Below are positions 20,268 to 30,902 of a stretch of 64,000 nt of DNA, piece after piece. A program made the translations under genes and the position numbers. The notes beneath the pieces are model-generated. The model had not been told where the DNA came from and did no database searches. It saw only the letters and a list, made by a program, of their open reading frames with translations. Position 1 is the first letter of the stretch, and every line of letters begins with the position of its first letter. Source of the DNA: Gliomastix tumulicola (Eukaryota; Ascomycota; Sordariomycetes; Hypocreales; Bionectriaceae); contig BCHX01000004.1 in assembly GCA_001599755.1 (NCBI GenBank), forward strand, positions 3,782,001 to 3,846,000. Reading direction: 5' to 3'.

Positions 20268-22022
20268 TCAGATGGGATTGAAAACCTCTGACTCGCCTAG
20301 CCCATTCCCATGCTCGTCTACGAAGGCATTGGTCATGCGCTCGTGCAGATAGCAGTCCCCAATAAATCGATAGGATGTGTCTCTTAGTAAATCAGAGCCT
20401 GAGAACGACCAATCTGTGTCCTCGGAATACCCTTTGTTCACGACCGGCCTGACCACAAAAGGCACCTTTGCTACGTGCAGCATGACGATGACATCTCCTG
20501 GCTCTGTGTCAGGCGGACACATACCCATCAGCTCATCCCCAGTGATGAAGAAGCATCTTCCGTGACTGGGGTAGAGCAGCGGGAAGTATTGTTTTTGCGG
20601 AATGGGTCTCATGTGCAAGTCGTCCTTCAGGAGCCTCCCGATGCTCGCCGGTAGGAGCTCAATTGATGGATCAATTTCCATCCAGTGTATGCCCAAGTTC
20701 GTCGCCAAGTTCCTGTCTCACCACGGGCCATCGGGCATAGCTGCTTCGTCGTCGGTCGTATCGTGACCTTCCGGCAACTTGCTGCTGCGATAGACAGGGT
20801 CCAGCATGATCGTCTCGATGAAGTCTCGAAATAAGAGCTCCTCCTTATCCTGACATCTCCCACCTTCACTCCCCAGCCATTGCGTGAACGGAGCCCTGGG
20901 CGCCTCGCCATCCTGTTCGGTCTCAAGCACTTTATCCTGGCGGATCGTAGATCGTAGTCCAGAGATATGTGAGGGCTTCATGTCGCTCTTCTTACGAAAA
21001 GGGTGGCCCATGACGAGATTGGGCCATCGGGGGTTCTTCTCCATCTCTAGTGTCGCTATGTTGGACCTTGCAGGTGGTGGGTATGTAGTCCATACTTGCT
21101 TCGCAATCTGATGCGTACCATCTGTCTCGATCCAGTTCAACAGTCTGCTGCACTTGGATTTGACTATGCCAAGACGTTGTCCTTCGACACTTAGAAACCT
21201 GTGCCTCAGACTCAGAGGGAGCTTGATCGTTGGTTGTGTCGTGAGAAGGTATATCCGCACTGGCAAATGCTCAGCTAGGTTGAATGTGAAGTCTTTTTCC
21301 AGGACCAGCATGGCCTGTCTCCAATAATCTGGTGCTGGCATGGGCCACAGAGCCCACGACGGGTGACGAGTTGCATCGATACACGATTCAGGAAGGAGTC
21401 CGTTTTTCGACTCGTACTTCCATCTCTGTCCCGGAACGACCCGGCGAAGACCGCAAGAAGCATAGCTCAGCGGGTCAAGGCTATGCTGAGATGCTATACA
21501 CCAGAGTGTGAAGGTAATGAACACCTCGCTGGCACTCTTCCTATAATCTGGCGCCAACTCGGCCCCTGACGGCATTCCAGGCTGGGTCTCGCCCGCGAAG
21601 CTGATGAGCGCAAAAAGCTTGTCTCGCACGCCCGACGCTTTGAAGAAGACATGTGTGCCTATGAACAAATCATAGAGGGATCCGTAGATACCGCAGTTCT
21701 CAGGATGAGGTACACGTCGGCCGCCATGCGTGTCTCGAGCATGTTTGACGCGAGCCCTAATCAAGGGCTACCAGACTGGAGGGAAGTTGCTGATCCTTGA
21801 GGCTCTGTATCGACTTTGGCACGGTGATTGGAAGCGAATTGCGACCAAAATCCAAGGCCAGGGAATATGTTTGGTGCTTGTGTGGACCACGGTCCTTTCA
21901 GCGTTGCATGTTGCATGTCGCTTCTTGAAGAACCCATATTCTGTTGAAATATGGGTTGCTAAAAAGTCGATCCAGATCCTGCTGTAAGTCTCGCCAGTGC
22001 AGAACTCAATCACCATGATCAA
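20268..22022 (-). pseudogene. HET (heterokaryon incompatibility) protein remnant
   Basis: Three minus-strand open stretches, 22022-21768, 21764-20718 and 20708-20268, read as consecutive parts of one HET-type protein but in different frames. The middle part has RDKLFALISFAGE and a later PDYRKSASEVFITFTLW, which match the stretch just after the HET domain. The last part has GRCFFITGDELMG, PGDVIVMLHVAKVPFVVRPV and YRFIGDCYLHERM, the usual C-terminal segment. The first carries RIWIDF and PWPWILVA, perhaps a decayed trace of the domain's end. No intact N-terminal HET domain is present up to 22377. The break near 20710 cannot be closed by an obvious intron. It is either a pseudogene or a 5'-truncated copy; it seems unrelated to the metabolic genes around it. 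Confidence 0.6.
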
Positions 22023-22377
22023 AGCTCATGTACCAGAGGCTTTCTATTAGATCATCATCGGTTACTAGCATGTCGAGTTGGTCTCCGAATTTCTTTCAAC
22101 GAACCAGCTACTTCCCATTGGCGACATCATCTCTTGCACCATGACTTGTCGGTCTTGTCGTCTTTCGAAGTCACAGGGCAACCAGTGTCAATAAACGCGC
22201 ACTTGGCTAAGATTCGAGAATTTCAGTAATGTAGGCTCAAGACGGCAATTTCATAATGCCGATTGCGTAACTCTTATGTGGTTACTTGTTGGCAAATAAT
22301 TCAAGTGGAGGTGATCTTAGGTATTCATAGCTGCTATCTAATACTTCCGTAGCTAATAAAATACTTTTGCGAGTGAA
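22023..22377. other. AT-richer spacer
   Basis: No coding region is supported on either strand. The base composition is visibly richer in A and T than the neighbouring genes. It lies between the HET remnant and the 3' end of the SnoaL-like gene and may include degenerate sequence of the missing HET N-terminus. Confidence 0.4.
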
Positions 22378-22958
22378 TTAGATGGTTGATGGGTGAGGGT
22401 CCTATATAGCATGTCAGCATTCTTTCCCAGCCTGAACCATGAACTGCTCTGCGGAATTATCAAGAGAACTCACCACGATGATAGTGTATTTATCGATCAG
22501 TACTTTGCCATCGTCGCTCCTTCGGAAGTGCATTCGAGCCGCCCACGTGAAGGTGCTAGCCTCGCCTGCCTTGGACACATTGTTACTCCGTCCATGCAGC
22601 ATCACCTCCTCAGCGTTGTGCCCAAAGGGGAACACCGCATAGACAGTGTGGTCGCGGCTCTGGACGACAGACCAGGACTTGGTGACAAGGTCGACGAGAT
22701 CTGCAAACGTCGATTAGAACTAGGGGGACCGAGAAAAGACGAGATGGAAGGGACATGAAGATAAACCAGGGACTTACTCTGTCGTCCTTTGACATTGGAT
22801 GTGCCTTTCTTTAGCTCCGCATCTTCCGTGAAGTGTGATCCCCAGAACTCGAGCTCCTTGTTATCTACAGCAGCATAGAGTGTGGCGATATGTTTCTTAA
22901 TGGCTGGGTCCAGGACGGTGTCGTCGCAGGCGAAGGTTTTGACGCTATTCTGAGCCAT
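22378..22958 (-). CDS. SnoaL-like / NTF2-fold small protein
   Basis: Exons are 22958-22778, 22700-22474 and 22401-22378, giving 143 residues. The layout is that of the SnoaL-like (ketosteroid-isomerase/NTF2) fold: an N-terminal helix region with AIKKHIATLYAAVDNKE, FTEDAEL, KGRQN, then the strands HTVYAVFP, EVMLHG and AARMHFRR. Such proteins are cyclases, isomerases, hydrolases or pure binding proteins, so the reaction is open. The last intron has GTGAGT, branch CTGAC and acceptor TATATAG; reading through it instead would end the protein at 22414 with 155 residues. Four cluster hexamers lie 200-310 bp upstream, so co-regulation with the surrounding genes is likely. Confidence 0.65.
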
Positions 22959-23740
22959 CGTGGAAGAATTGGGATCGAATGTCGAGAAGGGATGACTCGT
23001 CGCAAAACTTTGTAGACTTGGATGAAGTATGACTGTTGTGGTCTTGCGTAGAGGAGAGCATGTGGGCTAGCCTAAATGTAGTCAGGGGAAGTTCAGAGGA
23101 GAACGAGATAACCACAGTTGCAGCACCTATCAGACAGCCCAGCTTTCCTCGCACGCTTTGATCCGATAAGAGACAGTCAGCCGACCGGCGTAGCGGCCTC
23201 GGTAGCCCGTCCGTCCCATCGGAACAGGCACGCGATCTGTCGCAGGCGTTGTCCGATAAGTGTCCGACTATCCCCACACGAGCCATCTCTACCGCTTAGT
23301 CTCCATTACATCGTATCGAGCTTGAGATAATCTGGGGAATCGGAGAGACAGGCTCAATATCTCAATATAGTTAGAAGCTGGAGAGAATGGGGACTGCTAA
23401 TTGAAGGGCGACAACGGCGATTCGCAGGTTTTCTCCCCTGAACTTGTCCTCGTGCGCTCGACAATCCAAAGGATGCCATTTCTAGCAACCTCGCTGTGTA
23501 TATATTATCAGTGGGAGCCAAAATTGGCTTTAGAGGTGGGTATTTCTGAAAGTATGCACTCCCCATGCTTATAGACATAAAACTTGTATGAAACCAAGGT
23601 AGGAGGCTTCAGGAAGTCGCTGTTGATGAGGAAAATCCTTCAATGTTTATGGGATTGTGAAACCAAATACAATACAAGCCTACGTACGAAAGAGCTCTGA
23701 AAATGTGATAAAACCCGGTGCTCCAAAACTGCAGCTTCGT
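22959..23740. promoter_or_regulatory. SnoaL-like gene promoter and permease 3' flank
   Basis: About 780 bp between two minus-strand genes without a supported coding region. It contains motif group 2 at 23161-23267 near the SnoaL-like gene. The part toward 23740 is probably the 3' untranslated region of the permease gene. Confidence 0.5.
23161..23267. promoter_or_regulatory. Cluster motif group 2 (ATCGGA/TCCGAT)
   Basis: ATCCGAT at 23161-23167, ATCGGA at 23218-23223, GTCCGAT at 23251-23257 and GTCCGA at 23262-23267. All four lie within 107 bp, about 200-310 bp upstream of the start of the minus-strand SnoaL-like gene. Confidence 0.6.
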
Positions 23741-25479
23741 CTAACCAACGACAACGTCCTTGATCCTCCCCCAAACACTGAGGGGTCCACGCTCCTCCTC
23801 GTCCCTCCTCTCCAGCCATTCTCTTCGTCCACTGGAAATGTCTGCATCCTTGGAACTAACCCACTCGGTTTCTATTTTTTTTTTCGTGTTAGCGAAATCT
23901 TGTCGGAATATTGAACTGGCTGAGGGCAAAGGAACTTACTATGATAGAACTTCCACCCGACATAGAGGATAATGAAGATGGGAATGACAAGGTACGAGAA
24001 GACGAAGCCCTTGACGTCGAAAGGCGTCAACATAGTCGGGTACCCAGAGATGAGCACGAGGAAAATGTTGGCCACGAACAGAATCCACGCAACGTAGGGA
24101 TAGCCCAGAGACTTGTAGGGCAGTGCGGAAACAGGCATCCCCTGGGCCTTTATGGCGGCGCGGAAGCGGAGGTGCGTCAGCCCGATGAATGCCCAGGCAA
24201 TGAAGGCGGCAGCGCCGGAGATGGAAAGCAGGTAGCTGAAGACGTTGCCCGCATTTTCCGAAATGTTGAGGAGAGAGATGAGGCCGAAGAGGTTGGTGAA
24301 GACGATGGCTGGGACGGGGACACCAGTCTTGCTTGTCCAGGCGAGGAACTTTGGCGCACGGCCGGCTTTAGCCTGGGCGTAAATGGAGCGGCTTCCCATG
24401 TAGATGGCCGAGTTGATCGAGGAGAGCAAAGTGACAACGATAATGGCGTTGATGAGGTTGCCAGCGCCGTCCCAACCGGCAATGTTCAGCGCCACCGTGA
24501 AGGGCGAGGATGCAGACTTGGACGTGGCGTTGAGTAGCTCCTCCGAGTTGGAAGGCACAATAAGGCCAGTGAAGAAGACCATGCCGACGTATATGATGAG
24601 GATACGCCAGAAGGTCTGCTTGAGCGCCTTGGGGATGTCTCGCTTCGGGTTCCGGGACTCGCCACCGGTGATGGCCACGGCTTCGGTACCTGAATACATG
24701 ACTGCTGCAAGGACCAGGACTTTGCCAAAGCCGTTGATGCCGTTGGCGAATGGGCCGGGATCCTTCCAGTAGCGGAAACCGATGTACTCACCACCGATGG
24801 CACCCGTGTCGATGAGGATAGCCACCAGGTAGAGGATCAACGTCACGGCGAACTTGAACGACGCGAGCCAGAACTCCATCTCGCCGTAGACGAGAACGCC
24901 GAGAAGAGATGTGCCCATGAAGAATACCCATGCGATCAAGATCCAACCATAGTTTGGCACCTTATCCGTCCAGTAGCTCAGGATCAAGGCCGTTCCGTTG
25001 TACTCGTTTGCGAGGATAGTGCCCTAGACGTGTGTTAGTTGACTGAATCTAACTCTTTGAACATTGAGCTGAGAACTGCAACTCACCCACATATACCAGT
25101 AATTCCATCCAAGGGCAAACGAAAGAGCGGGATCGACGAAACGGCCGGCGAACTCGTTGAAGGCACCAGTGGAAGGGAAGAGAGTGACCATCTCGCCGAG
25201 CGACTGCGTGACGAAGAAGACATCGAGGCCGATGATGATGTATCCGATCAGCGAACCAACGGGACCGGAGTACTGCAGAGCGAATCCCGTCGCGTAGAAC
25301 GTGCCAGGCCCAATGACGCCACCGAGGGCAATCATGAGCAGATGGCGCGACTTGAGGGCACGGCGGACACCATCGTCAATGACGGTGCCATCGTTGGCAG
25401 TGATGACCTGGCCATCTTTGAGGTCCTGACCGGGATCGTTGGTGACGCTGATTTCTTGCCCACTTTCTTTGTCCGCCAT
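23741..25479 (-). CDS. Amino acid permease (APC superfamily, YAT type)
   Basis: Proton-coupled uptake of amino acids at the plasma membrane. Exons are 25479-25087, 25023-23940 and 23871-23741, giving 535 residues, the usual fungal length. The N-terminal tail is acidic and hydrophilic. Transmembrane segment 1 begins after RRALKSRHLLMIALGGVIGPGTF, the GxIGxG-like substrate loop of the family; GAFNEFAGRFVDPALSFALGWNYWYMW marks segment 3, and AVAITGGESRNPKRDIPKA is the typical loop after segment 6. About 12 segments can be counted. The C-terminal tail is charged. Its substrate could be GABA, beta-alanine or another amino acid, given the neighbouring semialdehyde dehydrogenase and aminotransferase; sequence alone does not decide. 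Four cluster hexamers lie 340-400 bp upstream. Confidence 0.88.
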
Positions 25480-26115
25480 TTTTTCCCCTTCTTCTTCTTC
25501 TTTCTTCTCAAGCTTGAAGAAGGCGAAATTCAGGTTGGTGAGGCTATCGCTGTTTCGCTCCAGCAGAAAGTGCTAGAGTATGAGAGCTGCTGACGACAAC
25601 GACGACGATGCCGGACCATGTTATAGTCGGTCGACCCCTGCCGATGGTTGTTCGAGACATCGTCGCGAAGAGATGAAGTCTTGTCTCGTCGAGCTGATAA
25701 GGGGACATGACTAGCCGATTTGACAATTCGAGGGGGCCCAGAACTCGTGGCCACCGTTTTCTGGGGCATGACAGGCACTAGCCTGGAGATAAGGCGCCGT
25801 GGCTGGCAAGGTTTCGCATCGGAACAGCGTCCGACGGCCGCACAGGCTGTGAGACTGGGTCCGAACGGGTCCGATGGGCTGCGAGTTGAGCTTCCAGGGT
25901 CTAGTTACTAGCGGATGAGGTTCGGGGCGGAACAGCTATGAAAACGTACATGTCTAACTAGTGCACCAGGCGATCAATTATTGGACAATGTTGTTGATCC
26001 CAATGTCACTGAAAGCTGGAGTTCCGTTGCAGGATCGCGTGAAAGACCACAGTTGAAACATTGAGCAATTGGAACCAATATAATCTAAAATTCAATGGCA
26101 GTAAAGTTTTCCTTT
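25480..26115. promoter_or_regulatory. Permease promoter region and SSADH 3' flank
   Basis: About 640 bp between two minus-strand genes. Motif group 3 lies in the middle (25818-25875). Nearest the permease is a pyrimidine-rich leader on the coding strand (about 25481-25510). No coding region is supported. Confidence 0.5.
25818..25875. promoter_or_regulatory. Cluster motif group 3 with inverted repeat
   Basis: ATCGGA at 25818-25823 is followed after exactly six bases by TCCGAC (25830-25835), an inverted repeat with one mismatch at the outer base. GTCCGA at 25859-25864 and GTCCGAT at 25869-25875 follow. The group lies 340-400 bp upstream of the permease start. Confidence 0.62.
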
Positions 26116-27977
26116 CTATAGACGGCTGGCCAACGCCACTGAAACTGCCTTGGTGACTAGATACTCCTCCACCGCAACATCCTTTCCGGCTTCTTTGCCG
26201 TATCCTGATTCTTTCAAGCCTCCGAAAGGGGATTCGGCTCCCGAAATTGCGCCTAGAAGAGGATCAGTATTAGCTTCAAATGCGTCTTATTTTGATTCGA
26301 GTGACGTACTGGTATTCAGACCAATCATGCCAGCCTCTAGCTCCTCCATCAGCCTCCAAGCACGGTCGAGATCCTTGGTGAAGGCGTAGGAGGCCAAACC
26401 CATCTAAAAGTCGCGGTCAGCCTGCGCAATTGAGTACAGTACATGGGGGGAAGATGGTAAACACGCTTACAGGGGTATTGTTCGCCAGCTCAACAACTTC
26501 CTGCTCCGAGTCAAATCTGTAGATGGCCAAGACTGGCGCAAATGACTCCTCCTGGGTGACCAACATCTGGCTTGTCGCATCGGCTATGATGGTCGGCTGA
26601 AAAAAGAAGCCTGTCTCGTTCTTGACTCTGTCGCCTCCTAGGAGAATCCTGGCACCATGATGTTTCGCATCCTGAACCTGTTTTGATAGCCGATCGAGAC
26701 TGGCTGGCGTGGTAACAGGTCCGATCGTGGATGCTTTGTCAGAGCCATGGCCAACAACCAACTTCGACGTCCGTTCCTTCAAGATTGCGGCAAACTGCTC
26801 GTAGACGCCGGACTGGACATAGACACGGTTGGCACTGATGCATGCCTGGCCCGCGTTTCGCCATTTGAGACCCATGAGCGCTACCAGCAAGATGTTAGCA
26901 AGATTGGACATGAAATCTAACAAGGCTTGAGGCGGATACCTTACCATCTGCTGCCTGATTCAAGTCTGCGTCGTCAAAAACAATAAAGGGGCAATTCCCT
27001 CCAAGCTCGAGTGTAACCTTCTTCAGACCATCGGAGCAGATCTTGGCTATTAGCTTCCCAACTCTGGTCTGCATATTCAAGTTGGTCAGTAAACTGTGGA
27101 ATGATTGGATTTTGTGAACACGACCACCTACAGAGCCTGTGAATGTGACTTTCTTAACGAGTGGATGGCGACAAAGGGCCTCGCTCAAGCTGGGCGTGTT
27201 TTCCAAGCTTGTGGTAAGAATGTTCAGCGCCCCTTTCGGCACTCCGGCCTCATCTGCTAAGAGTGCAAGTGAGAGGACGGACAAGGGAGTCTCTGGGGAT
27301 GGCTTGACGACCAAGGTACAGCCAGTTGCAAGGGTAGCTCCAGCCTTTCGTGCAACCATGCTGGGGAAGACAATCGTCAGCAGAGAGCGGGAACGTAATG
27401 GGACATGGCTGCTCACGCGATAGGAAAGTTCCATGGTACGAGAGCTGCCACAACACCGATGGGCTGCTTGATTGTGAGGACCTTCTTCCCCGGCGTCGCG
27501 GAATCAAACACGGTTCCCTGTATCCTCTCTGCTTCTCCGGCGAACCAGGCCACAGAGCTGATGGCATAGTCAAGCTCAAAGAGGGACTCGGAAAGGGGCT
27601 TTCCAGTCTCATACGTGATGATTTTGGCCAGGTCATCTTTGTGCTCCTGGATCAGGGCGCTCCATTTCAGAAGACTTTGAGAGCGTGCCCGAGGACTGGA
27701 CTTGCTGTAACCCACGAACGCCTTGTGGGCAGCTTGCACTGCTCGCTCAGCATCGTTGGTATCAGTATCTGGGGCGGAGGCCCATGTCTTGCCTGTTCCT
27801 GGATCTGTACCGCCTCATGTTAGTCCGAGGTGCTGACTGAGGCATTCAACAGCTGAAAACTGTACCAATCACATTGAATCGCTTCCCAGACACCGCTTCA
27901 ACCCATTCACCGCCGACCCATGCCTGATCTTTGAAGACTGATGCTCGGTGCAGCTGGAACGGTAGGAGCTCAGCCAT
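26116..27977 (-). CDS. Succinate-semialdehyde-dehydrogenase-like enzyme with peroxisomal signal
   Basis: An NAD(P)-dependent aldehyde dehydrogenase of the GabD/Uga2 group, oxidising succinate semialdehyde or a related omega-carboxy or amino aldehyde. Seven exons: 27977-27866, 27804-27417, 27360-27132, 27068-26945, 26880-26471, 26403-26310 and 26252-26116, giving 497 residues. Group-typical motifs are ETGKPLSES, VVAALVPWNFPIAM, FTGSTRVGK, ELGGNCPFIVFDDADL with general base Glu264, NAGQACISANR with nucleophile Cys298, and ESPFGGLKESGYGKE. The C-terminus is ALASRL, ending in Ser-Arg-Leu, a canonical PTS1 peroxisomal import signal. That is unusual, since the yeast enzyme is cytosolic and animal and plant ones mitochondrial. 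It shares a promoter, rich in cluster motifs, with the divergent aminotransferase. Confidence 0.88.
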
Positions 27978-28451
27978 GGTCGGATCGTGTTGCTTGTTCT
28001 CGTTGATTTAGGCAGGCTATTGCGTCGATACTCAATGTCGACAGTTGCTTACAACAAGATCTGCAATTTGCGGCATCCTCGCATCGGAGACGAATACCAG
28101 TTTGATATCATCGGTGGAGCTGATGCTTTGACGGAGGAGACTCCGGTCTCTGTTTGCGGCCGGTGTCATCGGACGGACTATCGGACGCTAGTATCCAACC
28201 TCCGATCACCAACGAGTGTGACAGTATCAGAAGATACCCCGGAGTCTGGATGGCCGGCCGGGTGGAATAATACTAAAAATGGTGGTTTTCGGTGGTAGGA
28301 TATAGCGCGGAGTAAAAAGGGACCCTCTACCCGATGATACCGACAGTGTAGGTTGATGTGAGACCGCACCATTTTCTTCCTATACCGTCCAGAGCTTCTT
28401 GGCTTTTCATTCCACCCATCCTTAAGCGAACCGAAGTTCAGAGTCACTATC
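27978..28451. promoter_or_regulatory. Divergent promoter of SSADH-like and aminotransferase genes
   Basis: A 474-bp region between a minus-strand and a plus-strand start. It holds motif group 4 (28083-28206), placed centrally so that it can serve both genes. No coding region is supported. Confidence 0.6.
28083..28206. promoter_or_regulatory. Cluster motif group 4
   Basis: ATCGGA at 28083-28088, ATCGGAC at 28168-28174 and 28180-28186 (direct repeats 12 bases apart), and TCCGAT at 28201-28206. The group lies between the divergent SSADH-like and aminotransferase genes. Confidence 0.62.
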
Positions 28452-29912
28452 ATGACTTCCCTTCTTCCCACCGGAAATCAAATCAACTTGCAGCTGGGCT
28501 GGCCATCACCAGCTCTGTTCCCTTCTGCCGAGCTCAATGAAGCCTCAGATGCTGTGCTGACGGACTTCAACGCAGCCAGCGCTGCTCTGGTCTACGGCCC
28601 GAATCGCGGCAACATTCCTCTTCGTAAGGAAGTCGCCCGATGGCTGAGCTCCGCCTATTACAACAACCCCGAGTCCATCGACGAGGGTCGGGTGTGCATC
28701 GCTGGAGGCGCTTCACAAAACCTGGCCAACTGCCTTCTCCGGTTCACGGACCCGACGTACACAAGGCGGATCTGGATGATTGAGCCGACGTACTTCCTGG
28801 CCTGCCCTATCTTCGAAGACTGCGGTTTTGCAGGGAAACTGCGTGGTGTTCCCGAAGATGAGGAGGGCATCGACCTGGACTTTTTGAAGGATGGTCTCGC
28901 TGAAGCGGAAGCGGAAGCCGTCGCGGCCGGCATCTCGACTGCTCCTCAGCTCAAGACGGCGGCCAATGGCTACGAGAAGATCTACAAGCACATCATCTAT
29001 CTCGTGCCTACGTTCTCCAATCCCAGCGGCAAGACCATGTCATTGCAGCACCGACGCGATCTCGTCCGCCTCGCGATCGAAGCGGATGCTCTGGTCGTGT
29101 CGGACGATGTCTATGATTTCCTGTACTGGCCTCAGGAGAAAGGGGTCGTCGCCGATGGCACGAAGCTGCGCCTGCCGCCGAGGCTTGTCGATATCAACCG
29201 GGAGATTGACCCTGACAGCAAATGGGGCAATACGATGAGCAACGGCTCCTTCTCCAAGATTGTTGCTCCGGGTGTGAGAGTGTCGTGGGCAGAGGCGACG
29301 CCGGCATTTGCAACGCGACTAGCCAATACGTGAGTGTCCCAAATGCAAAAATTTGTGGCTTTTTCTCGCATAGCGATCATCAACAAATCCTAACAATATC
29401 AATCTAGGGGCTCAACAGGTTCTGGCGGGAATCCGGGCCATGTGGCATCTACCTTCATTGAAAAGATGCTCTCGTCCGGAAAGTTGGAGCGCCATATCCA
29501 AGAGAAGCTCATCCCCTGTTATGCTGCACGGTATCACAGCATGGTCAAAGCAATCAAGGAACACCTCGGGCCTCTCGGTGTTAAGATCTCAACGGGCAAG
29601 CCATACCAAACAACAGTGGCGGCAACCAATAACGGAGCGAGCTTTGAGCTTGCAGGCGGGTTCTTTCTGCTAATCCTGTTACCCCCAGGTTCGTGCCCGG
29701 CTCCAGTCCTAGCCAAGAAGGCGCTTGAACAACTGGAGCTCAAGTTTGCGTACGGAAAGATGTTTGAGGTGAAGGGTGACCCGGGAAGCAAAGAGAGATC
29801 AGAGAGGGGATATGGAAACACAATCAGACTGTGTTGGGCGTTTCACGATGAGGAGGCCATTACTGAGGGGATTATTCGGATGAAGAACTTGCTGCTTGAG
29901 TCTCTGAACTAG
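28452..29912 (+). CDS. PLP-dependent aminotransferase, class I/II
   Basis: Transfers an amino group between an amino acid and a 2-oxo acid using pyridoxal phosphate. Exons are 28452-29329 and 29408-29912, giving 460 residues. Fold type I motifs are in order: YGPNRGNIPLRKEVARWL, CIAGGASQNLANCL, EPTYFLACPIF, VPTFSNPSGKTMS (with the conserved Asn and Pro), VSDDVYDFLYW (PLP-ring Asp and Tyr), SFSKIVAPGVRVSW with the Schiff-base Lys269, and a C-terminal GNTIRLCWAF with the carboxylate-binding Arg. It resembles 2-aminoadipate/aromatic-type enzymes (yeast YER152C group) more than GABA transaminases, which belong to class III. No organelle signal is evident. Its promoter is shared with the SSADH-like gene. 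Confidence 0.88.
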
Positions 29913-30011
29913 TTAAGCCGAGCATTTTTCAATTCACATTCGGAAGAAAACGGGTCTGATCTATGATAAGTGATAATCAAATTGATTCCAGCACTCTATG
30001 TATGTAGACAT

Positions 30012-30902
30012 TTATTCCATATCTAGACCTAAAAGGAATCTCACCATAATGTCTGCTGCAAGACCAGCATCGTCGCTTGCCATCGCGGACTGGATAGCAG
30101 CTTTGGTGAACTCAGACCCCCAGCCAACTCGCTGGCTGACGAGCTTCAACGCTTCAGTCGTGATGAATTGATCAAACTCAGGATGCCCCTGAAGCGTGAG
30201 GAGTCTGCCGGGCTCATATATGCCTTGGTTGCGGCAATGCGGTGTAGAGCCAACAACACAGAGGCTGGCGGGAAGACTGGCATTGTCCAGTCGAACGTGA
30301 TCTCCGTGAAGGAACTGGAGAGTGAGAGAATGAGATTTAGATCCAAGAGCTTCTGGGAAATGCTTGGCAAAGTCATTCGAGACGTCGACCGTATGCACAC
30401 CCAACTCCCAGCCCGAAGGATCCTTTTCCACAACAACACCTCGGTCCTCAAAGAGGGCTTTGCAGATGACCTGATGTCCGAAGCAAGAGCCATAGAGTTT
30501 GATGGAAGAATGCTCATGATACACGTCTACCCAAAGTACATGTGAGCCAACGAGATTACCTCAAACGACGAAGGACGAGTCGCGTGAAAACTAACGTGCA
30601 ACGTATTTATTCAAGGTATGTATCCATTCCAAATCTTGGTACGCTCCGTTTGGTGACCCGCTGATGATTATCGCATGGATGCCTTCGAGAGTTGGAGGAT
30701 ATTCTTGCTTGGTAGTGTCCCATCCGTTTACAAGCAGCTTGGGTTTCGTCTTGGTATAGGCCCCCGAAGTGAGACGTCGGACGGCGGGTTGTAATAACGA
30801 ATCGAAGATCTCATGATACTGGCCTCTTTCTTTCTGTATGCTGGGACATGTGTATCCGCAGTTGAAGACGGCAACTCTGACGACTCGCTCCGTGATTGTC
30901 AT
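30012..30902 (-). CDS. Class-I glutamine-amidotransferase-like hydrolase
   Basis: Exons are 30902-30596 and 30526-30012, giving 273 residues. It is a stand-alone amidotransferase domain of the GMP-synthase-like type (yeast YLR126C; plant gamma-glutamyl peptidase GGP1). The nucleophile elbow YGSCFGHQV holds Cys117, and LQGHPEFD supplies His217 and Glu219, so the Cys-His-Glu triad is complete. IIISGSPNGAYQDLEWI marks the oxyanion-loop region. There is no synthase partner domain, so it likely cleaves a gamma-glutamyl or amide bond of a small conjugate. In a cluster with an amine oxidase, removal of gamma-glutamyl groups from amines is a natural idea but is inference. It is divergent from the Zn2Cys6 gene, with motif group 5 between them. 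Confidence 0.82.
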
